From Isoetes taiwanensis (taxonomy: Eukaryota > Streptophyta > Lycopodiopsida > Isoetales > Isoetaceae), in contig JAJEKV010000022.1 in NCBI GenBank assembly GCA_021234155.1, positions 10,694,621-10,758,620 on the forward strand: DNA of 64,000 bases, in the 5' to 3' direction. The notes beneath the pieces are model-generated. The model saw nothing but the letters and a program-made list of their open reading frames with translations, searched no databases and was not told where the DNA came from. A program made the translations under genes and the position numbers. The first letter of the stretch is position 1. Every line of letters begins with the position of its first letter. Shown here piece after piece: positions 44,408 to 56,260 of the stretch.

Positions 44408-45490
44408 AAAGGGATATTCTTGTTACCGTTGTCACCAAATTCTACCCATCTACTTTGAAAATATTTGTGGTGAAACCCAGTAGGTCTGGCTCTTTATTGT
44501 TACTTAACCTAGACAATACTCTCTCTAATTCCTCTGTCGGGAACTCATGTTCGACTGTGCCTTCTCGGATTTTTATCTATTCTGTCCTTGTCCTATACAA
44601 TTTGTTTAGATGGCCAGCCCATATCTTTATATCAGCTATCTTGATCTTATCCTGTTTTTTCCTGAATCTTCCAGAAGTCTTTTGGATGTCGTTTGATTTG
44701 ACTCTTCTTTTTTGTTATTATGGATATTTTGTTCCAAAGTCCTTATATCTGTCCAAGCCTTTTCATAATCTCATCTCTTTTTTCGTTTTTATACATTTCT
44801 GGTGGTACCACTTTGTCCTCTCAAATTTGGGGCCACTTTTGTATTTCCTACGGACTCTGCCATATGTTTTGGTGCAAGCGCTTGTCAATATATCGTCTGG
44901 TAACTAGCCACAATCAATATCGATACCCTATTTCTCACTAATTCTCTGAACTGTGGTAATTTGTTTGGCTGCATCCTATATCTTATCTGATCCTCATTCT
45001 TATCATCTGATGCTGATAGTTACCTCGACTGAGCTGTGAGTTCTCCTTGTGCCTACCAACCATTCTAATAATTTAATTTCCTTCACCATTTGTTGCACCT
45101 GTGAGTCCGGCAATATATAATCTATTATATTCTTTCCAACATAAGAGTTTGGCATGTAAGACCACCTAATCCTCTCCATTTTTTGACCCCATTCACTAGT
45201 ATCATTCCTACCCTGGTGCATATGTCAATCAACATTCTTCACTGTTTACCTGTATTCATATTGCGTTCTGATATCCTATCAAAAACATCTGTATTCCTCA
45301 AATATTCCTTTTCCTAATTCTATGGGCAACACTCATTTGGATTGTTCCCCTCATGGTCTCACATTGAAATTTCCTAATGCTATTATTATACCTTTGTGTT
45401 TCCAGTTATTCACACTTTCCCTGAACAAGTTAAAATAGAACAGATTAAAAGTACAATATTCACCTCATGCCCATCATAATTGTAGACCTT
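44400..45490 (-). pseudogene. LINE endonuclease, linker and RT start (second LINE type)
   Basis: From 45490 down on the minus strand: IIALGNFNVRP (endonuclease, GDFN-like), FDRISERNMNTGKQ, CTRVGMILVNG, NIIDYILPDSQV (endonuclease C-part), then a basic linker, IWAGHLNKLY, EFPTEELERVLSRL and DLLGFTTNIFK (start of the RT). The order matches an APE-type LINE ORF2. The copy is frameshifted and cut by the A-tailed insertion at 44407. Confidence 0.7.
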
Positions 45491-45592
45491 CGCTCTTGCT
45501 TCTTTTAATTCATTTACGAATATTATTCCTGCTGAAAAAATTCGCTCTTGCTTCTTTTAATTCATTTACAAATATTATTCCTGCTGAAAAAT
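45489..45592. repeat. 52-bp tandem duplication
   Basis: A unit starting TTCGCTCTTGCTTCTTTTAA is doubled at 45489 and 45541 with one or two differences. Confidence 0.95.
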
Positions 45593-47113
45593 CTCATCTC
45601 AAAAGTAAATGACAATGGATGTGTAAAGGTTTGAAAACTTATCGCTCAATTTCTATATGGCAAACTGAAACATAGCACATTTAGAACCCCTACAACCCTA
45701 CATCATGGTTTTGCCAAATTGAATTATTTGTTTGAACAAGAGAGTGTTTGCTCAAATTCAACTCTGTGGTGCTATTGTCAATTACACGTGACTAGGAATG
45801 TTTGCTGTTTGTTATGATACAAAAACAACATTCCTTATAGATATAACTGTTTGTTGCTATGAAAAACCAATGTCAATAAAGTATTGAGGCAGGGCAAATA
45901 CATGGTTGTATTAGGGTGTTGTGTGTATGGAAGTTTTTATGTATGCTAGTGCAATTGTTTTGAGTAATGTACGAATCATTGAGCTTTTTATTGTCGTATT
46001 ATAATATATGGCAATATATTATAATAACACCCTAATATATGGCAATATAAACACTAATATTATGCACTTCTTGCTCTCGCTTCGTTTACCATAGCAATAT
46101 TCGACCACCAGCAAAAAGTTCGCACGAGATGCCGGGTCAAGACAATGGTGGCCTATTCCTGAAGCACCTCTTCGGCCACCCAAAAACAAGCAAACACACT
46201 TTGGGCCACCTCTATTGAACAGGGTACCTCGTGGAAGATGATCCCCAATTCTATCAATTGGAGATCAAGGAAATGCATAATGTGACTTGAGATTTACATA
46301 TTAACATTTACATAAATAGATAGAAGAGTTTTTCCCTAGATAGAAAGGTAGAAACTTTAGAGAAAAAGAAGAAGAAGTGAACATATACGCTTCTCTCAGT
46401 GTAATTTTAAAAGATCTAACTAATTTTGGAGATGCAAAAGATATGGAGTATTAAATATGGAAATCTTCGAAAAGAAGTGACCGTTTTGGCCTGTTGTGTG
46501 AGGAGGAACAAGGAAGGAAACATTCACCCTTTATAATAAGAATAAGAATAGGAATGGTTTTTTTATAATGCAGAATAAGAATAAGAATGGTTTTTTTATA
46601 ATGCAGTTAGAAGAGTAGAAATGAAGGCAGGCAATGAGGTGTAGGAGCCTCAAGATGCCAAGTGTATAACAGATCTGCATGCAAGCAAAGAACGGTATGC
46701 ATAATCTGACAGATAAAATGCACACGAGAAAAGTTGAATTGGATCGAAAGGCCGCAACTTTCTGACACACCAGTTTACTGTTAAAAAAAAACCCAGCGTG
46801 TACAAAATGCACGTGCCTGTAACTAATCAGATCATCAGATTTGCCCAGCCAGACAATTCAAGGCGCACAATTTGGCGGTTTGAAACAAAAATCACATTTC
46901 ATCCGTGTGCTCTACAAAAACCCATATCTTAACATAAAAAATTCCACCACAGATTGGCTTTTGGCCTCATAAAGGCTTTGGCATTTCATCACTCAACCTA
47001 CACAGGCACAAAACAAGGCCACCAAATCTAAGATATGGATCAGAAGCAGAAAAAAAAACCCAGAAAAACCCAGTAATTTTTGCCTGGAAAGGGATTACAT
47101 TTACACTGAAAAT
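45593..47113. other. Gene-free stretch with one tandem duplication
   Basis: No supported gene. A short duplication at 46535-46573 and 46574-46606 repeats AATAAGAATAAGAAT and GGTTTTTTTATAATGCAG. The downstream part, close to 47113, would contain the glutaredoxin 3' UTR; I see no clear polyadenylation signal. Confidence 0.5.
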
Positions 47114-47434
47114 TTACAGCCAAAGGGCCCCTGCTTCTTTGAGCCTGGGAACAAGGGAGCCACTGATATGGCAAGCCATGAGCTCTTCAAGGCCACCAAT
47201 TAATTTGCCTCCAATAAAAATGGTGGGGATGGCTTGGGTTTGGGATCTGCCAATGAATCTGCATAGAGATTTTTGGATTTCAGAGCCTCCAATATGCTTG
47301 TCAAGCTCATAAATCATAGGATTTACTCCCAGGCTGCATAGCAGAGCCTTCACAACATGGCACATGCAGCAGGAGCTCAGACTAAAAACCACAACTGCAT
47401 TTTGGCGCACCATTTTTTCCATTTGATCCTTCAT
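47114..47434 (-). CDS. CC-type glutaredoxin
   Basis: A 106-residue single-exon protein of the land-plant CC-type (ROXY) glutaredoxin class, which in known members acts in nucleus and cytosol, often with TGA bZIP factors. Seen: VVVFSLSSCCMCHVVKALL with the class-defining CCMC active site, the TVP-equivalent AIPTIFIGGKLIGG for glutathione binding, and the C-terminal LVPRLKEAGALWL, which matches the family's ALWL-type end needed for TGA interaction in Arabidopsis. The length is normal and the frame intact. The start Met at 47434 is the first in frame; a second Met four codons later (MKDQMEKM) is also possible. It is preceded by a good TATA box. No intron or neighbouring gene is linked to it. Confidence 0.95.
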   Translation of the reverse strand: MKDQMEKMVRQNAVVVFSLSSCCMCHVVKALLCSLGVNPMIYELDKHIGGSEIQKSLCRFIGRSQTQAIPTIFIGGKLIGGLEELMACHISGSLVPRLKEAGALWL

Positions 47435-47510
47435 CTTCTGGCTGGCTGATTCAGGCGCCCTGTATCACCCCTCTGATGCTCTCGCCTTCTAATCCCAAAA
47501 GTTTTGCATT

Positions 47511-47522
47511 GTTATATATAGC
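47511..47522 (-). promoter_or_regulatory. TATA box of the glutaredoxin gene
   Basis: Minus-strand GGCTATATATAACA lies about 78-88 nt upstream of the glutaredoxin ATG, a normal distance for a plant core promoter with a short 5' UTR. Confidence 0.75.
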
Positions 47523-47529
47523 CTGGCTC

Positions 47530-49652
47530 CCCAATCATAAGACAGGGTAGTGGGAAGGCCAAGTGAAAAAAAAAAAGTATTTTAGCGGTTTTTTCACTTC
47601 CCTTGCGTATGGAATGTGGTGGTGGTAAAAGGGTTGTTTAAATAATTGTTAAAACGCTTCATATCTCACTCCCATGTCATCATGTATTTTAGCCTCCTCT
47701 TCTCCATGTTCTTTCTGCCTCTACCTCATCCCACCATCACATCCTCCTCATCCATGCCACGAGCAGCGCATCGTATAGATTCGCCCCAGTATTCTGTTCC
47801 AACCCTATAAGAGCCAATGCTAAGCTGACTCTTATATGTTCGCCTACATATTCACCTCAAATGGACTTCACATATATTCCCCTGGAACGTGAAGTGTATG
47901 CTGCACTAACTGCTACCTTTTTTTTCTTTTAACCCACCTCGTATACTCTTTCTATCAAATAATCGTTCTTATTGTAACAATATAAATGGATTCAAGCTTT
48001 TCAGATGCCAAGTTGATTAGTTTGCTTTTGGCATATGGGATCATGTTCTGCTTTCATGGAGATATGCAATTTCGCTGTTGTGTTCCTTGCATCATATTTG
48101 ACTTTATGGGCTTCCTTGTATAGCTATCCCACCTTCCCAACCCGATTCTGCAAACAACAAAGCCATTTGAAGGAAATTAGAAAATGTTATTTGATGGAGG
48201 TGTCTACCTCCTACTCAACTAAATGAGATATTTGTTCACCTAAATAAGTTTTATAGTTACAAAAATACAAGAAATTTACCGCAGCGGCCAAGGCCACCGC
48301 GAACATTTCTTTTGTTCGACTTAGTGCAAAGGCCACCTCAAATAATATGAAAGTTATAGTCTTCAACATGATTTCTTGGCTCTAAATTCTTGTCTTTAAT
48401 TTGATAAATATCATGAATCCCACGAACATGACCATGGTATAGTTTACAAATCACTTAAAGCCATGTAAGTTATAAAGTGTATGAAAGTAGACGTGAATAG
48501 AAGAGAATTAATAGATAGCTCTTTTCTTTGTTAAGGCAATGTGAATAGAAGAGAATTTATAGATAGTTCTTTTCTTTGTTAAGGCAAAGGAATTGGAAGG
48601 AAAATGTCACTTCCAAGTAAGAACAGACTACCTGACAACTAGAGACACGACTCTCAATTTTTAGAGACATCATTAGAAGAGATGAAGAGGTGAATCATTA
48701 GAGACATGACTCTCAATTTCTAGCTCTTGCACAACTTAGGAATAACTTCTTGCAAGAACTCTAATTGAAGAAGAGGAACTTGTTAGCCACAGAATAACTT
48801 CTTGCAAGAACTCCAGTTGTGATGCATTGGTGAAATCCACTTCTTGTACATTGACAAAGCCACTAGAAAGAGGAACTTGTGCTATAGAGAAGAGGCCATG
48901 CTAATGGGATGTCGTGGTCAAGGAGGGCCAAGTTTGAGAGGGTGAGAAGTGGTGATTTGGAGCAAGAATTGGAACTACTCAAGTGGCTCAAGGGTCCAAA
49001 CGTCAAAAATTCAACCAAATGTAAAAATGAACCAAATCTGGCATATATCTTCTATCCAACAAACAAATTCATGTGCCCATTTAATCTGTGTAGAATCTGA
49101 CATTTTAACTGTATATGAGTTGAACAATGAGGCCGAAAATATAAGGATGTAGTTTGCAAATAGTTAAATATTTTTTCAGACACAAGAGCATCCACAAGAG
49201 CTCTGAATCATAATTCCTTATTTGTTTTTGTGGGCATTATAGCATGAAGCAGATGGCCCGACTTCATATTCCCAATTCGGGCATTCATCCATTGCAGCAC
49301 AGCAAGAAAAACTTTCAAACTTGGAGCTCGTCTTACAAACAGTGATGACTTTATCATTCTATATCTACTTCTAAACCATACAAATGGTGGCGATAGTTTC
49401 TACTTTCCTAACTTTTTTAAAGAACGAATTTAGTAGAATTAAGATGTTTTACCAAAAGCTAAAATCTCCTACTACAGAATGCCCATTAATTTGGCGAATT
49501 TAGTATAACTAGGATGCAATATTATCAAATTTTGGCGATTTTATAAATCTTTTGAGCTAATGCATCCTACTAAACCATCGTATTTAGATTATAAAATTGG
49601 TGAAACATAGCATTTTCATGATATATCGCACCTTAAAGTCATCACTGCTTAT
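47530..49652. other. Gene-free stretch with short repeats
   Basis: No supported gene. It includes a 48-bp tandem duplication at 48493-48540 and 48541-48587 (GTGAATAGAAGAGAAT, TTTTCTTTGTTAAGGCAA), recurrent AATAACTTCTTGCAAGAACT phrases near 48740 and 48795, and the palindromic motif at 48266-48311. Confidence 0.5.
48266..48311. repeat. GC-rich palindrome in a conserved 46-bp motif, copy 2
   Basis: Reverse complement reads AGAAATGTTCGCGGTGGCC, TTGGCCGCTGCGGTAAATT, TCTTGTAT, which matches 14943-14990 with few changes. Changes in the core occur on both arms, so the dyad is only partly kept here. Confidence 0.75.
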
Positions 49653-50718
49653 AAACAGGGATAAATGGGATGAAACTTTTGATTCAGTAATCATTGAATA
49701 CAGAGGGAACAAAATGGAAGGAAGTTGGGACAGTTTAGCTTTACCCCCCTCCTAATGTGGCACGAATCCATACCATAAATTTTGAAAATCAAGGGCCCAG
49801 ATGCATGCCACGTCAGGGGGCTGCAAACCGAAAACCAGCCCAGAGTTTAGGAAGATAACAAAATGGCCCAGCTCTGCTGATCATATCGGCCTAGCCTTGT
49901 GATGAAATCGTCCCAGCTCCATAGCATAATCAAAGATTCCAAAGTTACAAATTTGCATGGATTGTAGCACTCAAGATTTCAACGATAAGAACATAATAAA
50001 CTGTAGGTTTTGTATCTGTGATTAAGACGGAAGCGTTCAAGCTCATATGACACAAGAAGGGGCATTTTGCTCTTCAAACCTCCCATAATTTTGCGCTGCC
50101 GAGCAAAACGGAGACTAGATTTTAAATCGTCCAGCCAAAGTTTATTCTGAGAAAGCACAAATCTAAGAGTTCCAACTCTCTTTATGCCTCACAACCCCCC
50201 CTTTTTTACTTGCATACTGCCATAACTTGCCATGCCACAACGAAGAGTATCCCTTTCACTTCTTCCTCTAAAATTCAAAAATTATCTGGCAAACAACATT
50301 TGAGCAACATACCTATGTCTTCGTTGCGTCGGCAGGGCTTGAGCTGACGTCAAGCATGCCCGCCATTTCCAATAGGCAGGCGTCGAAATTGCAGGAGGAG
50401 ATTGTAAAAAAAAGATGTGTCATATAAACATGAGATTAGATTTTGGCATAGAAATATTAGGGAGGGACATAGAAAAAAGAAAAATGATATACCACTTTAT
50501 ATATGTAGAGATAAGGGAGACATATAGACTAATTTTTTGTGTAGTCAACGTGTGTAGCATGTCATGACAAAACCTGGCATAACACAATGAAACATAACAG
50601 AGCTAGACAGTTCATAGCACTATTATGCAACCCACATATTTCATTGAATTCTAATAAGATATTAGACCGAAGTTCAAGTCTACCATATATCAAAAGCAAT
50701 CCCAAATGCATAAATTAA
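49653..50718. repeat. Segmental duplication, copy 2 (left part)
   Basis: Matches 11736-12545 and then 14990-15240 without the intervening 2.4 kb. The match continues at 56288 after the LINE. Divergence consists of scattered substitutions and small indels. No gene is seen. Confidence 0.8.
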
Positions 50719-50755
50719 AAGGAAAGAAAGGAAGGAAGGAAGGAAGGTATTTTTA

Positions 50756-50790
50756 TCGTCCGCGGAGACCAATCGGTCTATGGGACCCAA
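50756..50790 (-). other. Conserved 3' hairpin of the LINE family (copy B)
   Basis: Minus strand GTCCCATAGACCGATTGG then TCTCCGCGGAC can fold with an outer GTCC/GGAC stem and an inner AGACC/GGTCT stem around GATT. The same arrangement is found at 14427-14455, 15302-15335 and 56345-56378, always about 15-40 nt before the simple-repeat tail. Confidence 0.65.
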
Positions 50791-51149
50791 TACAAAAGCG
50801 CAGCAAGCGGATTATTACTCGGATTAAAAACCCCGAGCCCCGAAGGGTTTTTGAGGGAAAAACCGTGGCAGCAATCAGCCTGCTGACAAATTGTTCCAAT
50901 ATACGAAATGCAAAAACACAGAAATATTTACACTCATGTACCGTACCCGTAGTGCTCGGACAATGGGTGACCAAAGGGGGTAAAGGTGGGCTCGCAGATC
51001 CGGTACCTCCGAATGTAACGACCCGAGCACGCATCGACGGCGGTGTGTTCATCAGCAAATGTAGGGGCAAGTCCGGCCGTACTAAGGGAACGATATCGCA
51101 CGGATCGATTTGAATGCCGGGCAACTCGAAACCGGGAGACTCATCCTCA

Positions 51150-51588
51150 ATGGCACCGTCGGCAACCTTCGACAGAGCTCCTGTCTGGCGGGGCTCCCCA
51201 ATCCACCGCCTGGCCTCGATCACGAAGATGGTGGGCACTGTCTGCGAATGGAGGAAATGAGTCCGCTTTTTGGGCATACCGGGAACACAGTAGAGCTGCG
51301 GGCCCCGGGCCAACGCGAGGGTTGATGTGCTCCTTGTAATGGGCCGTCTTGACCTGCTCTAGCCCCGGGATCCCAGAGCTTGCCAAGGAAGCAAGCGTCC
51401 AGGTACTCCCGCAGGCTGTCACGATCGGCCTTTGTGTCCACCTGCACGCATCTGTGCTCCTGCACGTTCCATCTGGCGAACCACTGATCTCTCTTACCCC
51501 TCCAACAGGCCCTGAGCCGCTGCACCCATATTAACCACTTTCTGAAAATAGGCGATATGTGTCTATCAAGGGCTGCCAGTGGCGGCAA
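51150..51588 (-). pseudogene. LINE B ORF2 C-terminal region
   Basis: Encodes QWFARWNVQEHRCVQVDTK and YLDACFLGKLWD in the frame 51588-51220, homologous to LINE copy C at 13790-13930. It then shifts frame toward a degraded knuckle (GAIEDE in the frame near 51130). Confidence 0.75.
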
Positions 51589-51835
51589 GAATCTAGTTTC
51601 CGCGGCGAGAATCGATGGGGACTGAAGGTTTCATCCCAAGTGCCGTGCCAAAAATGCCTTCGCACTTTTTGCCCAAGTCATTCAGTCGCCAAAGAGACGA
51701 TCGGGCCCCAAACCTCGACCCGTCTGAAGGGCAGGGCTCGACCCGCCGCCAAAACAGATGTGTGATGGCCCCAATCATAGAGCTACTGCCGGTGGATTTG
51801 TTGTTACGCATGGCATAAAAAGCTTTTAGCTCTTG

Positions 51836-53335
51836 TCACCCACTTAGCCGGATGGACGCCTCCCAACAGAGCGAGGAGGGGAACTCCACCCCTAGGTACT
51901 TGTAGGTGGGCGTGACCTCCACAGGCTGTCCCCGATATGTGAGTGCAGGAGGCGTGGGGTGGCGTGAAGAGGATATGAGAACCACTATAGTCTTGGCCAG
52001 ATTCACGCGCATGTCTGTAGCCTGGCAGAATGTGTCTAAGGCATCCAGATGAGACTGCATAGCTTTTGGGGTATGGGCCAGAAGGTCAACATCGTCCGCA
52101 TAGATGAGCTGGCGGATGACCTGGTGCAAAAGCTGTATGCCATCCCCCCCATGCTCAGTAAGCCAGGGCTCTAACTAGTCAATGTAGAGGCCAAAAAGTG
52201 TTGGTGAGAGGGGGCAGCCCTGCCGGACCCCGATACTACTAGTGAATGCTTGGCCCGTCAGCTGCATCCTTCCAAAACAACTCTCATACAGTTGTATATG
52301 GCATTACGCATGTGCAGCGGCAGCCCCGGATTGACTTGATCTAGCCCATAGCTTTCCCGGGACCGATTAAAAGCCTTCGCGAAGTCCACAAAGCAAACAA
52401 TACAAGTCCCGCCGATGGTTTCGGTTGTCTTCAATCGATTGCCGCAGCGGTGTAAAGATATGGTCAATCGTTGAGTGGCGGGGTCTAAAGCCTGCTTGTG
52501 TGAGGGCTCGCACATCTGGCGCCTACGCCTCTCGCTTGTGGGTCAACTTGCTTTCGAGAATGCCGATAGCGGTTTGGCAAATACCGGCCCGACCATGATC
52601 GTCCGGTAATTGGCGGACAATGTGGGTCGCCCGCCTTGTGAATGGGGACAACCACGCTTGTGGTCCATTATCGGGGAAACCTTCCCGCAATGCTGTTGAG
52701 CAGGGGTATAGTGAGGATCGGCACACCGGGCTGCGCCCGCCCATTTGAGTAACTTCGGCTTGCATACCATCGAGGTCGTTTGCCTTCCCATTAGCCGACC
52801 ATTGCGGGCCCTCCACAACATCCTCCTCGCGAGAACCAATGGGGGGCCATCCTGTGGGGGGTATGGGTGTCACGCGTCCCCGGTGGGTCATAGAGCTGCT
52901 GCAAAGGCATTGTTCCCCTTGCCGGGTGTGATGTCCCCCAGAGGGGCGGGCCGGCCTTGAGCACTTTCTGGCGCCAAAAGGTTCGAGGATGAGTGTCCGC
53001 AGTAGAACATCTCCCCCGATGCACGGCAAAGGTACTGGCGCCTTTGTGTCTTTTCGGATGGGCACGCGATGGCGCGGTGGTGGCCTCGCAAGCGGTACAC
53101 GGGTCGATCGTGACTGATGTGGGCGCTTATGCGTTCTTTACACTCGCATCAAACCACCGGTTATGCGAAAATGTTGTTGTCCCCGAAGCGGCGGCGCGGG
53201 GGGTCGCCAAAGCACTCGGTCGCCGCATCCCCAATAGCTCATCCAACCGGGTGCATCGCTGCTCTAGTGCTCTAGTGTGGGGGTCCGCGGAATTGCCGGG
53301 CGTCCATGAGCATCTCGGCCAGTCCTCGCACTCGC
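51836..53335 (-). pseudogene. LINE B ORF2 linker and reverse transcriptase
   Basis: Copies element RNA into DNA at the nicked target. Seen in several frames: FSHNRWFDASVKNA (linker, 53127-53414), early RT blocks (52523-53065, frameshifted), CIVCFVDFAKAFN (motif A, 52258-52515), IGVRQGCPLSPTLFGLYID followed by a TAG stop (about 52240-52180), and IRQLIYADDVDLLAHT (catalytic YADD, 51836-52129) with YKYLGVEF after it. At least four interruptions are visible. Confidence 0.85.
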
Positions 53336-54039
53336 TCATAATCGGGCCGCAATGGCGAGGATGGCGAGGGGGTGGCATAGTGGGGGTTCTGGTGGCTTGC
53401 CAAACCATGTCCAATGATCTGAGTCGACCTCCTCATCCCGACTGTCGGTGCCCACACGGAAACGACTGATGAGATGCATATCTTGCGCAACTACGAGCAC
53501 ATAGTCCACCACACTAGACCCTCCCCCCTGATTGTCCTGTCTGCATGTGCACTTGCAAGAAGCGGGCCACTCTGACAGGCCATTGCAAATTATCAAGTCA
53601 AAAATACCACATAGCAGGAGCAACTGTCTGCCAAAGCGAGTGACCTGGCTGTCATCCGATCCTTGTGGCCAGGTTGCCTCTGCGGGACGTAGCTGCAGGA
53701 CATCGTCAGCGAGGGGGTCAAGTCTCATGGGCTGCTCTACTCCTGTCCGTGCATTGAAATCCCCAAGAAGGACGACGTTGCCCAACTGCTTGTGCTGCTG
53801 TATGTCATCATATAGATCGACATAAGGGTCCATCCTATCCGCATCGGAGTGGCTGCGATAGAAGGTGCTCTCTGCGTGAGGGAAATAACAGGCGGCCAGA
53901 AAAAGAGGGTTGCCACTGGTATTATGCAGACGAACCCACAAGTACCGGTTGTGTCTGTCTGTCTTCTGGAGGGTAACTGAATGTGCCAAGGTTGTCCGGT
54001 AGTAGCAAGCAACCCCACCATGACCCCTCCGTCCCGCAT
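53336..54039 (-). pseudogene. LINE B ORF2 endonuclease
   Basis: APE-type endonuclease that opens the target strand. The frame 53989-53336 is open for 217 codons and carries RYLWVRLHNTSGNPLFLAAC, YDDIQQHKQ, VVLLGDFNARTG (catalytic Asp/Asn), SSVVDYVLV and VDSDHWTW (terminal Asp-His). The first strand with GHGGVACYY lies just upstream in another frame (54039-53990). It is the best-preserved domain of the element. Confidence 0.85.
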
Positions 54040-54138
54040 GTGTATTGAAGACCGAAATGTTGGTAACCCGGCAGACGTAGCTCGTGGCTCAAAGATGCTC
54101 CCATGTCTCCATGAGAAAGATGAGATCCATATCGGCTG

Positions 54139-55857
54139 TCATGGAGTTGAGACTGTCCTCCTTCTGCCAAGGGAAGCCTCGACAATTCCATGAGACCACC
54201 CGGAGGCACAATTCCTATTTGTCGCAGCAGCGGTGGTGGCATGCGCGCTCGAGTCGCAGGGGGGGAGGACGGGAAGCAGAGGCCGAGTGAGAAGTAGATG
54301 GAGCAGAGGCAAGATGTGGGTGAGAGGGGTTGGGTCGGAGGGAGCAGGAGAAGGGGGCTGTGGTAGGAGAAGCGTAGCGGGGCCACATTCAGCCGCGATT
54401 GGGGCTACGGGTCCGCGGCGAAGAGCTGGCGAGAAAATATGCATCCTGCCCGAACCAATCCCTGCGGCACCCCTTGGTGGCGGATGCCTCGACCCCTGTC
54501 TGCGTGCCTCCTGTTGTGCGGGTGTGAGGTCCGGATCCACGTACAGGGACGTTCCCTTCAGCATCTTGCCCTGGCGCAATATGGCATCACGCACCAATGC
54601 ATCCGCAACCGCGAATATGACAATGCGGTTACGACCCCGCACCGAGCCCCATGGCGGCTTTTCGGGGAAATGTGAACTAGCCAAGGGAATGTCATCGATC
54701 GAGAATGTGTGTTCGGATGTTGTAAATGAGACTATCCCCTCCTCTTCGGCATGCCGGACTACCCGATTGTGGCCTCTCCGTCAAGCAGCTCTTGAGTTCA
54801 CAATGGCTTAGCGGGTCAAAGGTGTAGGAGGGCCGAGGCTGTCTTTGGGATGGTGGTGGTGGTGGGCTGGGATGGCGTGGGGTGGCTTGAATGCGGGGCA
54901 GCGGTCGCGTGGTCCCCGGGCTGTAGCGGTGTGCGGTGCATCTTGGGGGTTGCGGGGTAGCGGTCTGAGCCGCATCCTCGGCCCTATGAAGCGAGGCACA
55001 GCTCTTGCGGGCCTCGGCCACGCTTGGCCATCTCCCTCAATGCGACTGGCCGCGAGCACCGACTATGAACCTTGGTAGGGAGACCCTGGCCCTGTCTATG
55101 GATGGCTGCCCGCAACCCCTGGAGCTCCAGGCTCTGAGTAGTGAGGGCGTGCTCGAGCCCCAGCACACGGGCATCCAGAGCCGGGCTTGCTGCTCCGATC
55201 GTACTCTGAAGAACCCGGGCGTAACCGGGCATGCGCAAGAGGCTGCGCCCTCCCCCGTGCCACATTTGGTGGCTTCCTCAACCTCTCGATCAAGCCGGTG
55301 ACACGATGACCATCGTCTTCGTGCATTGCCCGCTCCCTCTCCCCGTGTCATGGTGTCGAGGGGTGATGAACGCAGTCTAGCCCAGGGCCCGCGATGTCAC
55401 CAGCTCCCCGGGCTTGGCCTGTTGCCGTTCGAAGTGTGCCAGGCCAAGGCCATCTTCTACGTGCTGTGTGCGGATCTCCAGGTCTATGATGCGGTTCTTC
55501 TCGACCCCCAGTTACCTTCCGAGGCACATGGGGTGCCGGGGACTCCATCTCCACCGCCATGCCGGCCCGGTGACGCATTGTTAGCCTCCTCAATGCGGGC
55601 ACTGTTAGCCTCCGCCCAGCTTTGATGTGGCTCCAATTCTCTGCCGGGCAGGAGTTCTGTGTGGTCCGAGCAATCAATCCCCTTAGGCCGCTGTCCGTGG
55701 CGGGGGGCCTTAGCCTTAGCGAGCCTCCTTCTTCATGGAGGATGACTCTCCCCGTCCATGATGGCTGTCCGGGACCGTTTTCGTGGCGGCCCCTCGCCTT
55801 TGGTTTTCCCAGGCTGGCCCATCTTCTGTGGCCATGACTAGGGGTGCGGCACGTCAA
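54139..55857 (-). pseudogene. LINE B ORF1-like region
   Basis: ORF1 proteins bind element RNA. In 54684-54139 the minus strand encodes RNRIVIFAVADALVRDAILR, GKMLKGTSLYVDPDLTPAQQ and EARRQ, the C-terminal pattern of LINE ORF1 proteins. Upstream, 55265-54984 has ALDARVLGLEHALTTQSLEL and LQGLRAAIHRQ, a likely coiled coil, as expected N-terminal to the RNA-binding part. The region is Pro/Arg-rich and broken by frameshifts; several open frames on both strands result from high GC. Confidence 0.6.
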
Positions 55858-56022
55858 GCAAGGTTTAGGCTATAAGCGTGTCAGTCCGGAGAGGCTAGGT
55901 AGGCTATGGCAGGCTATGGCAGGGCTATGGCCAGGCTAGGCAAGGCCAAGAGGCAGTTGGTTGGGCTATGGCGATGTCAGGCAAATGTTGGAGCCTAGCT
56001 CAACATTATTGTGTGCGCTGAC

Positions 56023-56260
56023 TTCCAAAGTTTGAGGGGTCTCTGGCTGCGAAAAGTGTGCTTAGAATCCAATTTGGGGACTCAAAATCGCGGTCAGAGC
56101 ACTTTTGGGGGTTTGGGGGTTTGGGGGTTTTTGGGGGTTCCAAAGTTTGAGGGGTCTCTGGCTGCGGAAAGGGTGCTCAGAATCCAATTTGGGGACTCAA
56201 AATCGCGGTCAGAGCACCTTTTGGGGATTTGGGGGTTTTGGACTAGAGAGAGATTGTAAA
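56023..56260 (-). repeat. Doubled 115-bp unit in the LINE B 5' region, with G-quadruplex motif
   Basis: The unit beginning TTCCAAAGTTTGAGGGGTCT is at 56023-56137 and again from 56138 to about 56240. Its end on the plus strand has four runs of five G (56107-56137) separated by 3-5 T, a perfect G-quadruplex pattern. Next to it, 55890-55975, GGCTATGGCA-like short repeats occur. Confidence 0.85.

Noticed and set aside
44392-44907. 171-codon plus-strand frame
   Set aside because: It is antisense to a recognisable LINE linker (HLNKLY, LLGFTTNIFK), so it is a shadow.
54233-55625. Several long plus-strand frames in the GC-rich LINE
   Set aside because: They are antisense frames kept open by high GC; the recognised LINE motifs are all on the minus strand.
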